Origin: an uncultured Prevotellaceae bacterium | Lineage (GTDB): Bacteria; Bacteroidota; Bacteroidia; Bacteroidales; Bacteroidaceae | DNA length: 16,463 nucleotides | Direction: 5' to 3' | NCBI GenBank assembly: GCA_902800435.1 | Contig: CADCEQ010000051.1 | Span: 1 to 16,463 of the forward strand | In this document: positions 7,511 through 15,350 of the stretch, in pieces | Position numbering within the stretch: position 1 is the first letter of the stretch | Layout: each line of letters begins with the position of its first letter | Program-made: the position numbers and the translations under genes | Notes under the pieces: generated by a model | Databases searched by the model: none | Told to the model about the DNA's origin: nothing | What the model saw: only the letters and a program-made list of their open reading frames with translations

Positions 7511-7819
7511 ATGATGAGACAACGTTTTCTTTTAGCCTCCGTCCTCTGCCTGGCAGCAGCACTTTCCATAGCTCAGGACGAGCTGCCCGCCAATCCCATA
7601 ACGCCCGGCATCGACCTCGATATGCCCACCATCCTTGTAGGCGACGCCAACAACGACGGTAAGGTCAACACCGATGACGCCGTCACCATTTCGAGCCACA
7701 TTTTGGGCCGCGAAACGCCTAGATTTTTTGAGGAAGCAGCCGACGTCAACGCCGACGGACGAATAGACATTCAGGATGTTGCCATCATTATCGCCTACCT
7801 TGTAGCCAAGAAAGACTGA
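7511..7819 (+). CDS. Small secreted dockerin-type protein
   Basis: A 102-residue protein: a Sec signal peptide (about 1-21, MMRQRF then LLASVLCLAAALSIA, no proper lipobox), a short Pro/Asp-rich linker, then two dockerin type I calcium loops. Loop 1 is D45-x-N47-x-D49-G50 with D56 at position 12. Loop 2 is D78-x-N80-x-D82-G83 with D89 at position 12. Each is followed by the expected hydrophobic helix (AVTISSHIL; VAIIIAYLV). Nothing else fits in the chain: no catalytic or carbohydrate-binding domain. Dockerins bind cohesins and tether enzymes in some bacteria; in Bacteroidetes such modules usually sit at the end of larger exported proteins. The gene begins 2 nt after the radA stop with two tandem ATGs and ends 9 bp from the convergent clc stop. 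Confidence 0.85.
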   Translation: MMRQRFLLASVLCLAAALSIAQDELPANPITPGIDLDMPTILVGDANNDGKVNTDDAVTISSHILGRETPRFFEEAADVNADGRIDIQDVAIIIAYLVAKKD

Positions 7820-7828
7820 CAAATTGAC

Positions 7829-9616
7829 TTAGTCCTCGCTCAGGTCGTGAACCATCTTGCGATAGAGCGTGTAAAGGCGCTGGCGGGAGATATAGCCCTT
7901 CAAATGGTTATTGCCGTCGATGACGGGGAGCCACTCGGCTCCGGTACGCTCGAAGGTTTTCATAACGGTGGTCATCGGCGCAGTATCCGTCAGCGTAGCC
8001 ACCGGTTCTTCCATCAATTGTGAGGCTCTGAAATGGTGGTAGAGCTCGATGCGGAAGAGCACTTTCCTGATATGTGTGATATCGACCTCACCCAACAACG
8101 TGCCGGCACCGTCAGTGACGGGCAGCACACGACTGTGGCTGCGGCTCACCTGGTTCACAATCTGCCCCAGCTCCATATCGGGGCTGACGGCCATATAGTC
8201 GCGGTCGATGACCGATTCAAGGTTCATAAGCGTCAGCGCGGCGTGGTCGGTGTGGTGCGTCAGCAGCCGGCCCTCTTTGGCCAGCCGGGCACCGTAGATA
8301 CTGTGGGGCTCGAAGATGATGATGGTCAAATAGGCTGAGACAGAGACAATCATCAGCGGCAGCAGCAGACTGTAACCGCCAGTCAGCTCGGCGATGAGGA
8401 AGATACCCGTCAGCGGGGCGTGCATGACACCCGACATGACACCGGCCATTCCCATCAGCGCGAAATTCTTCTCAGGCAGGTAGACGCCTACCTGCTCGAT
8501 GTTCCACAACCGTGAAAAGAGGAACCCCGTAAAGCAGCCTATGAACAGCGAGGGTGCAAACGTTCCGCCGCAGCCTCCGCCACCATTGGTGGCCGATGTT
8601 GCAAAGACCTTGGTCAGCAGGACCAGCGCCAGGTAAGGTATGAGCATCGACGCCTGCCCAGCAAAGAGCGAGTTGTCGAGTATCTGATTCCAGTCGGCTT
8701 CCGTTTTCCCGTTAAGCAGCAGGTTGATGCTGCTGTAGCCCTCGCCGAAGAGTGCCGGGAAGAGGAAGATAAGCAGACTGAGCAGCGTGCCGCCGATGGC
8801 AAGCCGCACGTGGGGCCGGTCCTTGAACCGCGCAAAGATGCCCTCGGCAAAGCTCATCGTACGGATAAAGTAGAGCGACACAAGGCCACACGAGATGCCT
8901 AACAGCAGACAGGCCGGTATGCGCTCCACCGTCCACACGTTATCAAGGTGGAAGGTGAACAGGGCCGCGTCGCCACTGAAGATATAGGTGAAGCAGGTGG
9001 CAGTGACGCAGCTGACGAGGATGGGCAGCAGCGACGACATCGTCATATCAATGAGCAGCACCTCGAGCGTGAAGACCAGTCCGGCTATCGGCGCCTTGAA
9101 GATACCTGCAATGGCTCCGGCGGCACCGCAGCCGACAAGCGTCATCAACGTCTTGCGATCGAGGTGGAACAGCTGGCCAAGGTTCGAGCCGATGGCCGAG
9201 CCAGTCAGCACGATGGGCGCCTCGGCTCCCACAGAGCCTCCGAAACCGATGGTGATGGCCGATGCAATGACGCTCGACCAGCAGTTGTGCGACTTCAGGC
9301 GTGACTTGTTCGACGAGATGGCATAGAGTATGCGGGTAATGCCGTGCGAGATGTTGTCACGCACGATATAGCGCACGAAGAGCGACGTCAGGTAGATGCC
9401 CACCACAGGATAGACCAGATAGAGCCAGTTGGCGTGCGACCGCTCGAACTGAGAAGTCAGCAGGGCCACAATCAGATTGATAATACCGTGGAGGACGTAG
9501 GCGGCCACAGCGGCAAAGAAGCCCACGATGAACGCCAGAATAAGCAGGAACATCTTATCGCTGACGTGCTCAACACGCCAGTTATGCACCCGTTCTATCC
9601 ATTTCGAATTACTCAT
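7829..9616 (-). CDS. CLC-family chloride transporter/channel with CBS pair
   Basis: A 595-residue inner-membrane CLC protein with about 18 membrane helices' worth of hydrophobic sequence (21-445) and a cytoplasmic CBS pair (about 465-525 and 535-590) that may sense nucleotides. Filter elements seen: Ser90 in NISHGI, the gating glutamate Glu132 in GSVGAEAP (canonical form G-K/R-E-G-P), GTFAP at 351-355, and the inner-gate Tyr441 in SIYGARLA. In FKAPIAGLVFTLEVLLID the first Glu (185) is present, but the next position, the internal proton glutamate of E. coli ClcA, is Val186. Proton coupling may therefore be changed. The start overlaps the upstream flavoprotein stop by 4 nt (ATGA), suggesting coupled translation. 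It is the last gene of the minus-strand directon. Confidence 0.95.
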   Translation of the reverse strand: MSNSKWIERVHNWRVEHVSDKMFLLILAFIVGFFAAVAAYVLHGIINLIVALLTSQFERSHANWLYLVYPVVGIYLTSLFVRYIVRDNISHGITRILYAISSNKSRLKSHNCWSSVIASAITIGFGGSVGAEAPIVLTGSAIGSNLGQLFHLDRKTLMTLVGCGAAGAIAGIFKAPIAGLVFTLEVLLIDMTMSSLLPILVSCVTATCFTYIFSGDAALFTFHLDNVWTVERIPACLLLGISCGLVSLYFIRTMSFAEGIFARFKDRPHVRLAIGGTLLSLLIFLFPALFGEGYSSINLLLNGKTEADWNQILDNSLFAGQASMLIPYLALVLLTKVFATSATNGGGGCGGTFAPSLFIGCFTGFLFSRLWNIEQVGVYLPEKNFALMGMAGVMSGVMHAPLTGIFLIAELTGGYSLLLPLMIVSVSAYLTIIIFEPHSIYGARLAKEGRLLTHHTDHAALTLMNLESVIDRDYMAVSPDMELGQIVNQVSRSHSRVLPVTDGAGTLLGEVDITHIRKVLFRIELYHHFRASQLMEEPVATLTDTAPMTTVMKTFERTGAEWLPVIDGNNHLKGYISRQRLYTLYRKMVHDLSED

Positions 9617-10806
9617 TTCTCATTCTTCATTTTATCGGCAATGGCCAGCGCCACAGCGTAAGCCGTCGTCCAGGCTGCCTGGAAATTAAAGCCTCCCGTC
9701 ACACCGTCGATGTCGAGCACCTCGCCGGCGAAGTAGAGGTTCGGCACGTGTCGGCTCTCTAAGGTGGCCGGATTGACACTCGTCAGCGCGATGCCGCCGC
9801 AGGTGACAAACTCATCGCGAAAGGCGGCACGCCCAGCTGTCAGATAGCTGTCGTTGGTCAGCACATTAGCCAGTCTGTTCAGTTCTTTCTGGTTCAGGTT
9901 CTGCCAGCGGTTGGTGGCACGCTCGCCCAGCGTCTTCTGCAGCAGATAGTCCCAAAGTCGCGAGGGCAGTCCACAAGGTCGGACGCTCTGCAGCTGCTTC
10001 TGCGGATTCTGCGCCATCACGGCCTGCAATGACGACAGTACCTCCGGCTCACGGAGTCCCATCCAGTTGATACTCAATGGCACCTTGTAACCTGCCTCGG
10101 CAAGATGACGGGCGGCATAGCTCGACAGCCTCAGTATGGCCGGACCGCTAACGCCCCAATGGGTGATCAGTAACGGTCCGTCGGCACGCAGTTTGGTGCC
10201 GGGTATCATGGCCTGCGCCTGCTCAACCACCGTCCCCATCAGCGCCGTAAGAGCCTCGTCGGCAATGCTCAGCGTGAAGAGCGACGGCACGGGCGGCACA
10301 ACCTCATGGCCTGCGTCGGCCAGCCACCGGAGCCCCTCCGTACGCGGCGAGCCGCCTGTGCAGACGGCCACATAGTCGTATTCAGACAGGTCGGCAAGCG
10401 CCTCAACCTTCACGCCCGTACATATCTTTATATCGTGGCGACGAGCCTCACCGAGGAAGCAGTTAATGATGGTGTGTGAGTCCTGCGAAGCGGGAAAGAC
10501 GCAACAATCGTCCTGCGTGGTGAGCCTGACGCCGTGACGCTCGAACCACGTGTAGGCATCGTGGTAGTCGAACTGGCGGAACAGGCGCTTCAGCAGCCTG
10601 TGGCCGCGCGGGTAGACCTGCGAGAGGTCGCCGACGCCGTCGAAGGAGTTGGTGCAGTTGCAGCGGCCGCCGCCCGACACTTCGACCTTAGCCAGCACCC
10701 GCTGACCCCGCTCCAGGATGGTCACTTCCATCTGGGGCACCATTTCCTTCAGGTTCACAGCCAGGAAGAATCCGGATGCCCCGCCGCCAACGACTGCCGT
10801 CCGCAT
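9613..10806 (-). CDS. BaiN/YhiN-family FAD-dependent oxidoreductase
   Basis: A 397-residue flavoprotein of the HI0933/YhiN/BaiN family. The N-terminal Rossmann FAD site is VVGGGASGFF (GGGASG at 7-12). The family signature SGGGRCNCTN is at 44-53. The C-terminal FAD-contacting motif GEVLDIDGVTGGFNFQ begins at 361. Family members are often annotated NAD(P)/FAD-dependent oxidoreductase or aminoacetone oxidase; the true substrate is usually unknown. The ATG at 10806 shares one nt with the tsaC stop (TGATG). A GTG three bases earlier (10809) would give a GTGA overlap and one more residue. The 3' end overlaps clc by 4 nt. Confidence 0.92.
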   Translation of the reverse strand: MRTAVVGGGASGFFLAVNLKEMVPQMEVTILERGQRVLAKVEVSGGGRCNCTNSFDGVGDLSQVYPRGHRLLKRLFRQFDYHDAYTWFERHGVRLTTQDDCCVFPASQDSHTIINCFLGEARRHDIKICTGVKVEALADLSEYDYVAVCTGGSPRTEGLRWLADAGHEVVPPVPSLFTLSIADEALTALMGTVVEQAQAMIPGTKLRADGPLLITHWGVSGPAILRLSSYAARHLAEAGYKVPLSINWMGLREPEVLSSLQAVMAQNPQKQLQSVRPCGLPSRLWDYLLQKTLGERATNRWQNLNQKELNRLANVLTNDSYLTAGRAAFRDEFVTCGGIALTSVNPATLESRHVPNLYFAGEVLDIDGVTGGFNFQAAWTTAYAVALAIADKMKNEK

Positions 10807-11384
10807 CACTTCCTGATAATGGTGACCTCGCCGTCAAGGCCAAGCTTGATGATGCTCGACGGCGTGTGAGGCTTATGTTCCTGCCGGCGGCTCCAGCAGA
10901 CGTAGTCGACGGCCTCAACAATTCTGGGGTCGATGTCACAGTAGTTCTGTGCTGCCGGCTCGCCACTGATGTTGGCCGATGTCGATACCAGTGCCTTCTG
11001 GAAGCGGTAGCAGAGTTCCTTCGAGAAGGGCTCCTGCGTGATGCGTATGCCTATCGAGCCGTCGTCGGCAATGAGGTTCGGCGCCAGGTTGACGGCCCCG
11101 TCGAGGATGAGCGTTGTCGGCTTGCCGCCATCCTGCAGACTGTCTATCAGCTGCCAGGCCACGTCGGGCACCTGGCGGACATAGCGCTGCATGCGGGCGT
11201 CGCTGTCGACGAGGCAGATGAGTGCCTTCGAATCGTCGCGCTGCTTAATCTCGTACACCCGTTTCACGGCCTCGGCATTGGTGGCGTCGCAACCGATGCC
11301 CCAGACGGTGTCTGTCGGGTAGAGTATCACCCCACCCTGCCGCAATGTCTCAACGGCTCTTCGTATGTCTTCTTCGCGTGTCAT
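10806..11384 (-). CDS. tsaC: L-threonylcarbamoyladenylate synthase (TsaC/Sua5/YrdC)
   Basis: A 192-residue single-domain TsaC-type protein, the enzyme that makes threonylcarbamoyl-AMP from Thr, bicarbonate and ATP, the first step of the tRNA t6A37 modification. Signatures: YPTDTVWGIGCD at 22-33, KQRDDSKAL with the nucleotide-contacting lysine near 53, KPTTLIL in the middle, LVSTSAN at 132-138 and TPSS at 174-177. It lacks the extra C-terminal Sua5 domain, so it is the short form. Its start shares one nt with the prfC stop (TAATG), placing two translation genes in direct translational coupling. Its stop overlaps the flavoprotein start. Confidence 0.95.
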   Translation of the reverse strand: MTREEDIRRAVETLRQGGVILYPTDTVWGIGCDATNAEAVKRVYEIKQRDDSKALICLVDSDARMQRYVRQVPDVAWQLIDSLQDGGKPTTLILDGAVNLAPNLIADDGSIGIRITQEPFSKELCYRFQKALVSTSANISGEPAAQNYCDIDPRIVEAVDYVCWSRRQEHKPHTPSSIIKLGLDGEVTIIRK

Positions 11385-12973
11385 TAGAATTCTGATGTAA
11401 AGTGGAACTGTATATGTTCAAAGTCCTGCTGCGCCATCGAGAGCATATAGCCTGAGTCGGCGAGGAACACGTCGCGCCCCTCCTTGTCCTTGGCCATATA
11501 TTGGTACTTACGCTTCTTGAAAGCTTCCAGTTCCTTTTCGTCGTCGGAGGAAATCCAGCAGGCCTTGTAAAGGTGAACAGGCTCCCAGCGGCACTTGGCG
11601 TTGTACTCGTTCTCCAAGCGGTACTGAATGACCTCGAACTGCAGCTGACCAACGGTGCCGATAATCTTGCGACCGTTGAACTGATTGACAAACAACTGGG
11701 CCACGCCCTCGTCCATCAGCTGGTCGATGCCCTTCTGCAGCTGCTTCGACTTCATTGGGTCGTCGTTCTCGATGTACTTAAACAGCTCAGGCGAGAACGA
11801 AGGCAAGCCGCGGAAGTGCAGCTGCTCGCCCTCGGTCAGCGTGTCGCCAATCTTGAAGATGCCGCCCGTGTCGGGCAGACCCACGATATCGCCCGGCCAA
11901 GCCTCGTCGATGGTCGACTTGCGCTGGGCCATGAACTGCGTGGGCGAGGTGAAGCGCATGGTCTTCTGCTGACGCACATGGAGGTAGGGTTGGTTGCGCT
12001 GGAACTTACCCGAGCAGACCTTGCAGAAGGCGATACACGAGCGGTGGTTGGGGTCAATGTTGGCGGTAATCTTGAAGATGAAGCCCGTGAACTTCGGCTC
12101 GTCGGGCTGCACCTCACGCTCCTCGGCCTTTGTGGGACGGGGCGACGGGGCTATCTCGACGAAGCAGTTCAGCAGTTCCTGTACGCCGAAGTTGTTCAGC
12201 GCCGAACCAAAGAACACCGGTGCCACCTCGGCCTGACGGTAGGTCTCGACATCGAACTCAGGGTAGACACCGTCGACCAGTTCCAGGTCTTCGCGCAACT
12301 TCTCAGCATTGTCGTCGCCTACGCGCTGATTAAGTTCGGGCGAACCGAGCTCCACACTGACCTTCTCCGTCACGCGCTGCTTGTCGGGGGTAAAGAGGTC
12401 GAGCTTCTGCTCATAAATGTTATAAACGCCCTTGAACTTGGCGCCTTGGTTGATAGGCCAGCTGAGTGGGCGTACTTTGATTTCCAATTCCTGTTCCAGT
12501 TCGTCGAGCAGGTCGAAGGGGTCGCGGCCCTCACGGTCCATCTTGTTGATGAAAATAATGACGGGCGTCTTTCTCATACGACAGACGGTCATCAGCTTCC
12601 GCGTCTGCGTCTCAACGCCCTTGGCACCGTCGACGACGATGATGGCCGAGTCGACTGCCGTCAGCGTGCGGAACGTGTCCTCTGCAAAGTCCTGGTGGCC
12701 AGGGGTGTCGAGGATGTTAACCTTGTATTCTATGTCCTTACCGTCGGGCGTATAGTCGAACTCCATGACCGACGTCGAGACCGAGATACCGCGCTGCTTC
12801 TCAATGTCCATCCAGTCTGAGGTGGCGGTCTTCTTGATCTTGTTGTTCTTAACCGCACCGGCCACCTGTATCTGTCCGCCGAAAAGCAGGAACTTCTCGG
12901 TCAGCGTGGTCTTACCGGCATCGGGGTGCGAAATAATCGCAAACGTTCTTCTTCTTTCTATCTCTTGATTCAT
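11384..12973 (-). CDS. prfC: Peptide chain release factor 3
   Basis: A 529-residue translational GTPase of normal RF3 length, which recycles RF1/RF2 from the ribosome after peptide release. G motifs: G1 SHPDAGKT at 15-22, the switch I RGIS at 61-64, G3 DTPGH at 89-93 and G4 NKMD at 143-146. RF3 is separated from EF-G by its N-terminus ([21 protein letters not shown]) and by the C-terminal domain containing [13 protein letters not shown] and [17 protein letters not shown]. The start ATG lies 38 bp after the rfbD stop; the gap holds a short tandem repeat rather than a promoter box. The stop overlaps tsaC by one nt. Confidence 0.97.
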   Translation of the reverse strand: MNQEIERRRTFAIISHPDAGKTTLTEKFLLFGGQIQVAGAVKNNKIKKTATSDWMDIEKQRGISVSTSVMEFDYTPDGKDIEYKVNILDTPGHQDFAEDTFRTLTAVDSAIIVVDGAKGVETQTRKLMTVCRMRKTPVIIFINKMDREGRDPFDLLDELEQELEIKVRPLSWPINQGAKFKGVYNIYEQKLDLFTPDKQRVTEKVSVELGSPELNQRVGDDNAEKLREDLELVDGVYPEFDVETYRQAEVAPVFFGSALNNFGVQELLNCFVEIAPSPRPTKAEEREVQPDEPKFTGFIFKITANIDPNHRSCIAFCKVCSGKFQRNQPYLHVRQQKTMRFTSPTQFMAQRKSTIDEAWPGDIVGLPDTGGIFKIGDTLTEGEQLHFRGLPSFSPELFKYIENDDPMKSKQLQKGIDQLMDEGVAQLFVNQFNGRKIIGTVGQLQFEVIQYRLENEYNAKCRWEPVHLYKACWISSDDEKELEAFKKRKYQYMAKDKEGRDVFLADSGYMLSMAQQDFEHIQFHFTSEF

Positions 12974-12987
12974 ATTCTCTTCTTAAA

Positions 12988-13004
12988 ATCCGTGTTTATC
13001 CGTG
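12988..13004. repeat. Short tandem repeat ATCCGTG in the rfbD-prfC gap
   Basis: ATCCGTG occurs at 12988-12994 and 12998-13004 (10-bp period), in an AT-rich 38-bp gap. The same kind of sequence (ATCCGTG...ATCCGTG) is familiar to me from intergenic DNA of many Bacteroidetes. It does not resemble a promoter or terminator. Confidence 0.6.
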
Positions 13005-13011
13005 CCAAAAA

Positions 13012-13863
13012 TCAAACCAGCTGTTTTATGCACTCGGCTAACGACTCTTCCCAGTAGGGAATCTCGATGCCATAGGCCTGTTTGATTTTCGTCTTGTCGA
13101 GCACGGAGTAGTGGGGACGGGCGGCAGGCGTGGGGTATTCCGAGGTGTGGAGCGGACGAACGGTGCATGCGGTAATGCCAGCCAAGCGGTGAATGGCTTT
13201 CGTAAAGTCATACCACGAGATAACGCCCTCATTGCTAAAATGATAGACACCTGGCTTCACGCCCTGATTGATGGCCGTCATGATGCAGACGGCGAGGTCG
13301 CGAGCGTAGGTCGGCGTACCTATCTGGTCGAAGATGACGCCCAACTGCGGACGCTCGTTGCCCAGACGGATCATCGTCTTGACGAAGTTATTTCCGAACG
13401 TCGAATAGAGCCACGCCGTGCGGATAATCATCGTGCGGCTGCAAGCTCTTTGGGCTGCCTCCTCGCCGGCTAATTTCGTGCGGCCATAGACGCTGTTCGG
13501 ACAGACGGGGTCGGTCTCCATGTAGGGCGTATGATTCGTGCCGTCGAAGACGTAGTCGGTCGAAATCTGTATCAGCCAGCCGCCTCGCCGCTCGACGGCC
13601 TCAGCCAGATAGCCTGGGGCCACGTGGTTCAGCAGGTCACACAGTTCCTGGTTCTCCTCGGCCTTGTCCACAGCGGTATAAGCTGCGCAGTTGACGATGC
13701 CGTCAATCTGGTTGTGCTCGACAAAGGCACCGACCGTCTCGCGGTCGGTGATGTCGAGTTCTTCTACATCTGTATTAAAATAGGTATGCTGGGGGTTCTT
13801 CGCCTCCAGCAACTGCATCTCGTTTCCTAATTGGCCGTTACAGCCTGTTATCAGTATATTCAT
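13012..13863 (-). CDS. rfbD: dTDP-4-dehydrorhamnose reductase
   Basis: A 283-residue extended short-chain dehydrogenase that performs the last step of dTDP-L-rhamnose synthesis for cell-surface glycans. Evidence: NAD(P)-binding ILITGCNGQLG at 3-13, family signature CAAYTAVDKAEE at 59-70, STDYVFDG at 101-108, the catalytic Tyr126-x3-Lys130 in YGRTK, and the RfbD-typical FGNNFVKTM and IGTPTYARDLA. The enzyme's partners RfbA, RfbB and RfbC are not in this window, so the gene is separated from the rest of the pathway here. Its ATG shares one nt with the stop of the upstream DUF4924 gene (TAATG). Confidence 0.95.
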   Translation of the reverse strand: MNILITGCNGQLGNEMQLLEAKNPQHTYFNTDVEELDITDRETVGAFVEHNQIDGIVNCAAYTAVDKAEENQELCDLLNHVAPGYLAEAVERRGGWLIQISTDYVFDGTNHTPYMETDPVCPNSVYGRTKLAGEEAAQRACSRTMIIRTAWLYSTFGNNFVKTMIRLGNERPQLGVIFDQIGTPTYARDLAVCIMTAINQGVKPGVYHFSNEGVISWYDFTKAIHRLAGITACTVRPLHTSEYPTPAARPHYSVLDKTKIKQAYGIEIPYWEESLAECIKQLV

Positions 13864-14408
13864 TATTCAAACTTAAGTCCTTCTTCCTTATCCTTTTTAT
13901 AATAATCGGCAAGCATACCGATGAACGTTGAGATTTCCTTCACGGCATGCTCGGTGTTGGGCGTTATCTCCTTCTTCTGCAGGCGCAGCATCATCACGCC
14001 GTAGAGCGAGTTGAAGCACGTCTCTATTTCGTTCTCTTCCTTGTTAGCCCCACGGTTACGCAGTTCGACAATGAACGGCAGCACCTTGTAGTAGGCCGTG
14101 TTGTAGAACGGGAACTTCGGCGACTCCAGCAGCTGCTGGTGCAGTTCGATGAGCATCTGCAGTGTCACTTTGTTGATTTGCAGGTGCCCATGCTCGCGGC
14201 AGCCCTCCTGGTTCATCATCCGTATGAGATTGCCAAACCAGTCGACCTCCTCCTCCTTCTGCTCGTCGCTGTAGTCGAAGCGGTCGACGTACTCGCGGCG
14301 AATGCGGCCCAGCGAGCAGCCGAATGCCCTGATAGTGTCTTCTACCTGCCACATATACAGCAGGTACTCGGCAATGTTGTTCTTTCTTAATTCTTGTGCT
14401 ATAAACAC
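13863..14408 (-). CDS. DUF4924 family protein
   Basis: A 181-residue, mostly helical cytosolic protein without signal peptide or membrane segment. The N-terminus MFIAQELRKNNIAEYLLYMWQVED and the end EISTFIGMLADYYKKDKEEGL match the Bacteroidetes-restricted family I know as DUF4924; no function is established. I start it at GTG 14408 because this gives the family N-terminus; the next in-frame ATG would remove the conserved first helix. It lies directly upstream of rfbD with a one-nt stop/start overlap, and 39 bp downstream of the LysE-type gene. That conserved-looking placement next to rfbD is the only hint to its job. Confidence 0.85.
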   Translation of the reverse strand: MFIAQELRKNNIAEYLLYMWQVEDTIRAFGCSLGRIRREYVDRFDYSDEQKEEEVDWFGNLIRMMNQEGCREHGHLQINKVTLQMLIELHQQLLESPKFPFYNTAYYKVLPFIVELRNRGANKEENEIETCFNSLYGVMMLRLQKKEITPNTEHAVKEISTFIGMLADYYKKDKEEGLKFE

Positions 14409-14415
14409 CGTATTA

Positions 14416-14446
14416 TTTGCGATTTACGATTTACTATTTACGATTT
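14416..14446. repeat. Heptamer tandem repeat in the lysE-DUF4924 gap
   Basis: Four consecutive 7-bp units on the plus strand: TTTGCGA (14416-14422), TTTACGA (14423-14429), TTTACTA (14430-14436), TTTACGA (14437-14443), then TTT. They fill most of the 39-bp gap between two minus-strand genes. Slippage could change the spacing between the genes; no promoter box is seen. Confidence 0.7.
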
Positions 14447-14447
14447 G

Positions 14448-15110
14448 TTACCAGCGCAGCAGGTTGGTGGTTGTGCCAAGCAGCATGATGATTGAGCCGA
14501 TAATCACGGCCACGCCAATGACCTGGTTGATAATCTTGATTCCGTTATCGTCGAACTTCGTGCGAATCTTGTCGACCAGCCACGTCAGTCCCCACCACCA
14601 GAGCATGGCACCGCCGACGATGCTTGCAAAGCCCACCAGCATCTCGAACGGATGGTTGGGCAGCACGAAGGCGAACTGCGCATACATGGCCAGGAAAAGG
14701 AAGATAATCAGCGGATTGGAGAACGTCACCAGAAAGGCCGTCCACGTGTTGTACCAGAGCGTGCCCTTCTGCTGCCCCGACTGGTGCATCTTCTTCGTCG
14801 GGTCACTATAATAGGTGTAAAGTCCGAAGCAGAGCAGCATCACGCTACCGGCTATCTGCAGGTAGAAGCGGTTCTGGTCGTTACTGATGAGGTCCATGAC
14901 GAACGACATACCGAAGCCGGCGATGGCCGCATAAATGATATCGCTCGCGGCGGCCCCTATGCCCGTGGCCATTCCGAACCAGCGGCCTTTGTTCAGCGTG
15001 CGCTGCACACAGAGTATGCCCACCGGCCCCATCGGCGCCGATGCAATCATCCCAATGAGCATGCCCTTGAAGATGAAGTCTAATATGTTGATTGGCACGT
15101 AAAACGGCAT
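14448..15110 (-). CDS. LysE/RhtB-family amino-acid exporter
   Basis: A 220-residue inner-membrane protein with about six hydrophobic segments (roughly 12-34, 48-72, 83-100, 124-150, 156-180, 194-213). The LysE-family hallmark near the N-terminus is SAPMGPVGILCVQRTL (SAPMGP at 24-29), and the second conserved Asn-Pro is at 132-133 in FSNPLI. Relatives export lysine, threonine, homoserine or similar small molecules; the substrate here is unknown. I place the start at ATG 15110. A longer frame to 15149 begins with TTG and would cross the -7 promoter box. ATG 15062 is an alternative but leaves only seven residues before the hallmark. It is the first gene of the minus-strand directon. Confidence 0.85.
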   Translation of the reverse strand: MPFYVPINILDFIFKGMLIGMIASAPMGPVGILCVQRTLNKGRWFGMATGIGAAASDIIYAAIAGFGMSFVMDLISNDQNRFYLQIAGSVMLLCFGLYTYYSDPTKKMHQSGQQKGTLWYNTWTAFLVTFSNPLIIFLFLAMYAQFAFVLPNHPFEMLVGFASIVGGAMLWWWGLTWLVDKIRTKFDDNGIKIINQVIGVAVIIGSIIMLLGTTTNLLRW

Positions 15111-15118
15111 TGCGACTG

Positions 15119-15126
15119 CAAAGGTA
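15119..15126 (-). promoter_or_regulatory. -7 promoter box for the lysE-to-clc directon
   Basis: On the minus strand TACCTTTG matches TAnnTTTG. TTGG at 15146-15149 (minus strand), 19 bp further upstream, is a fair -33 match. Only 8 nt separate the box from the ATG at 15110, so the transcript would be nearly leaderless. This is the only TAnnTTTG box I found ahead of the seven-gene run. Confidence 0.7.
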
Positions 15127-15198
15127 CAAATAAATCCCCGAACGGCCAAGCAATTCCGTGATTGTTTTTAAAGTATTGTCTCTTTATGTCCTCATTTG

Positions 15199-15261
15199 GC
15201 CACCTCGCTATCACCAGGCGCCACCTCATCAAAGCGAGGCGGCACCTAATTAAAACGTAAA
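15199..15261. repeat. Three-unit direct repeat, 21-bp period
   Basis: Units GCCACCTCGCTATCACCAGG+C (15199-15219), GCCACCTCATCAAAGCGAGG+C (15220-15240) and a degenerate GGCACCTAATTAAAACGTAA+A (15241-15261). The first two share the ends GCCACCTC and AGGC. GGTGCC at 15325-15330 is the inverse of GGCACC in unit 3. Because 21 is a multiple of three, the array also reads as a 24-codon frame (15186-15260) with heptad-like HLAITRR / HLIKARR / HLIKT; I do not call it a gene. Confidence 0.75.
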
Positions 15262-15330
15262 GAAAGGAAGGAGACATCGGACAATTGTTAAATAAATGTA
15301 AAAGCATCGGAATCAAACGGAGGCGGTGCC

Positions 15331-15347
15331 ATTTTCTCGTTGAAAAT
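15331..15347. promoter_or_regulatory. Perfect inverted repeat next to the rpsA promoter
   Basis: ATTTTC (15331-15336), five-base spacer, GAAAAT (15342-15347). It ends 3 bp before the rpsA -7 box, so a protein bound here would cover the spacer between the -7 and -33 regions. It may be an operator or chance in AT-rich DNA. Confidence 0.4.
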
Positions 15348-15350
15348 CAG

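Noticed and set aside
11501..12820. Plus-strand frame of 439 codons opposite prfC
   Set aside because: It is fully antisense to a well-conserved RF3 gene. Long antisense frames arise here from GC-biased third codon positions and rarity of TTA/CTA/TCA codons. It has no recognisable domain.
15186..15260. 24-codon plus-strand frame made of the 21-bp repeat
   Set aside because: The peptide follows simply from the repeat; there is no promoter box or ribosome-binding site just upstream. Kept as an observation, not a gene.
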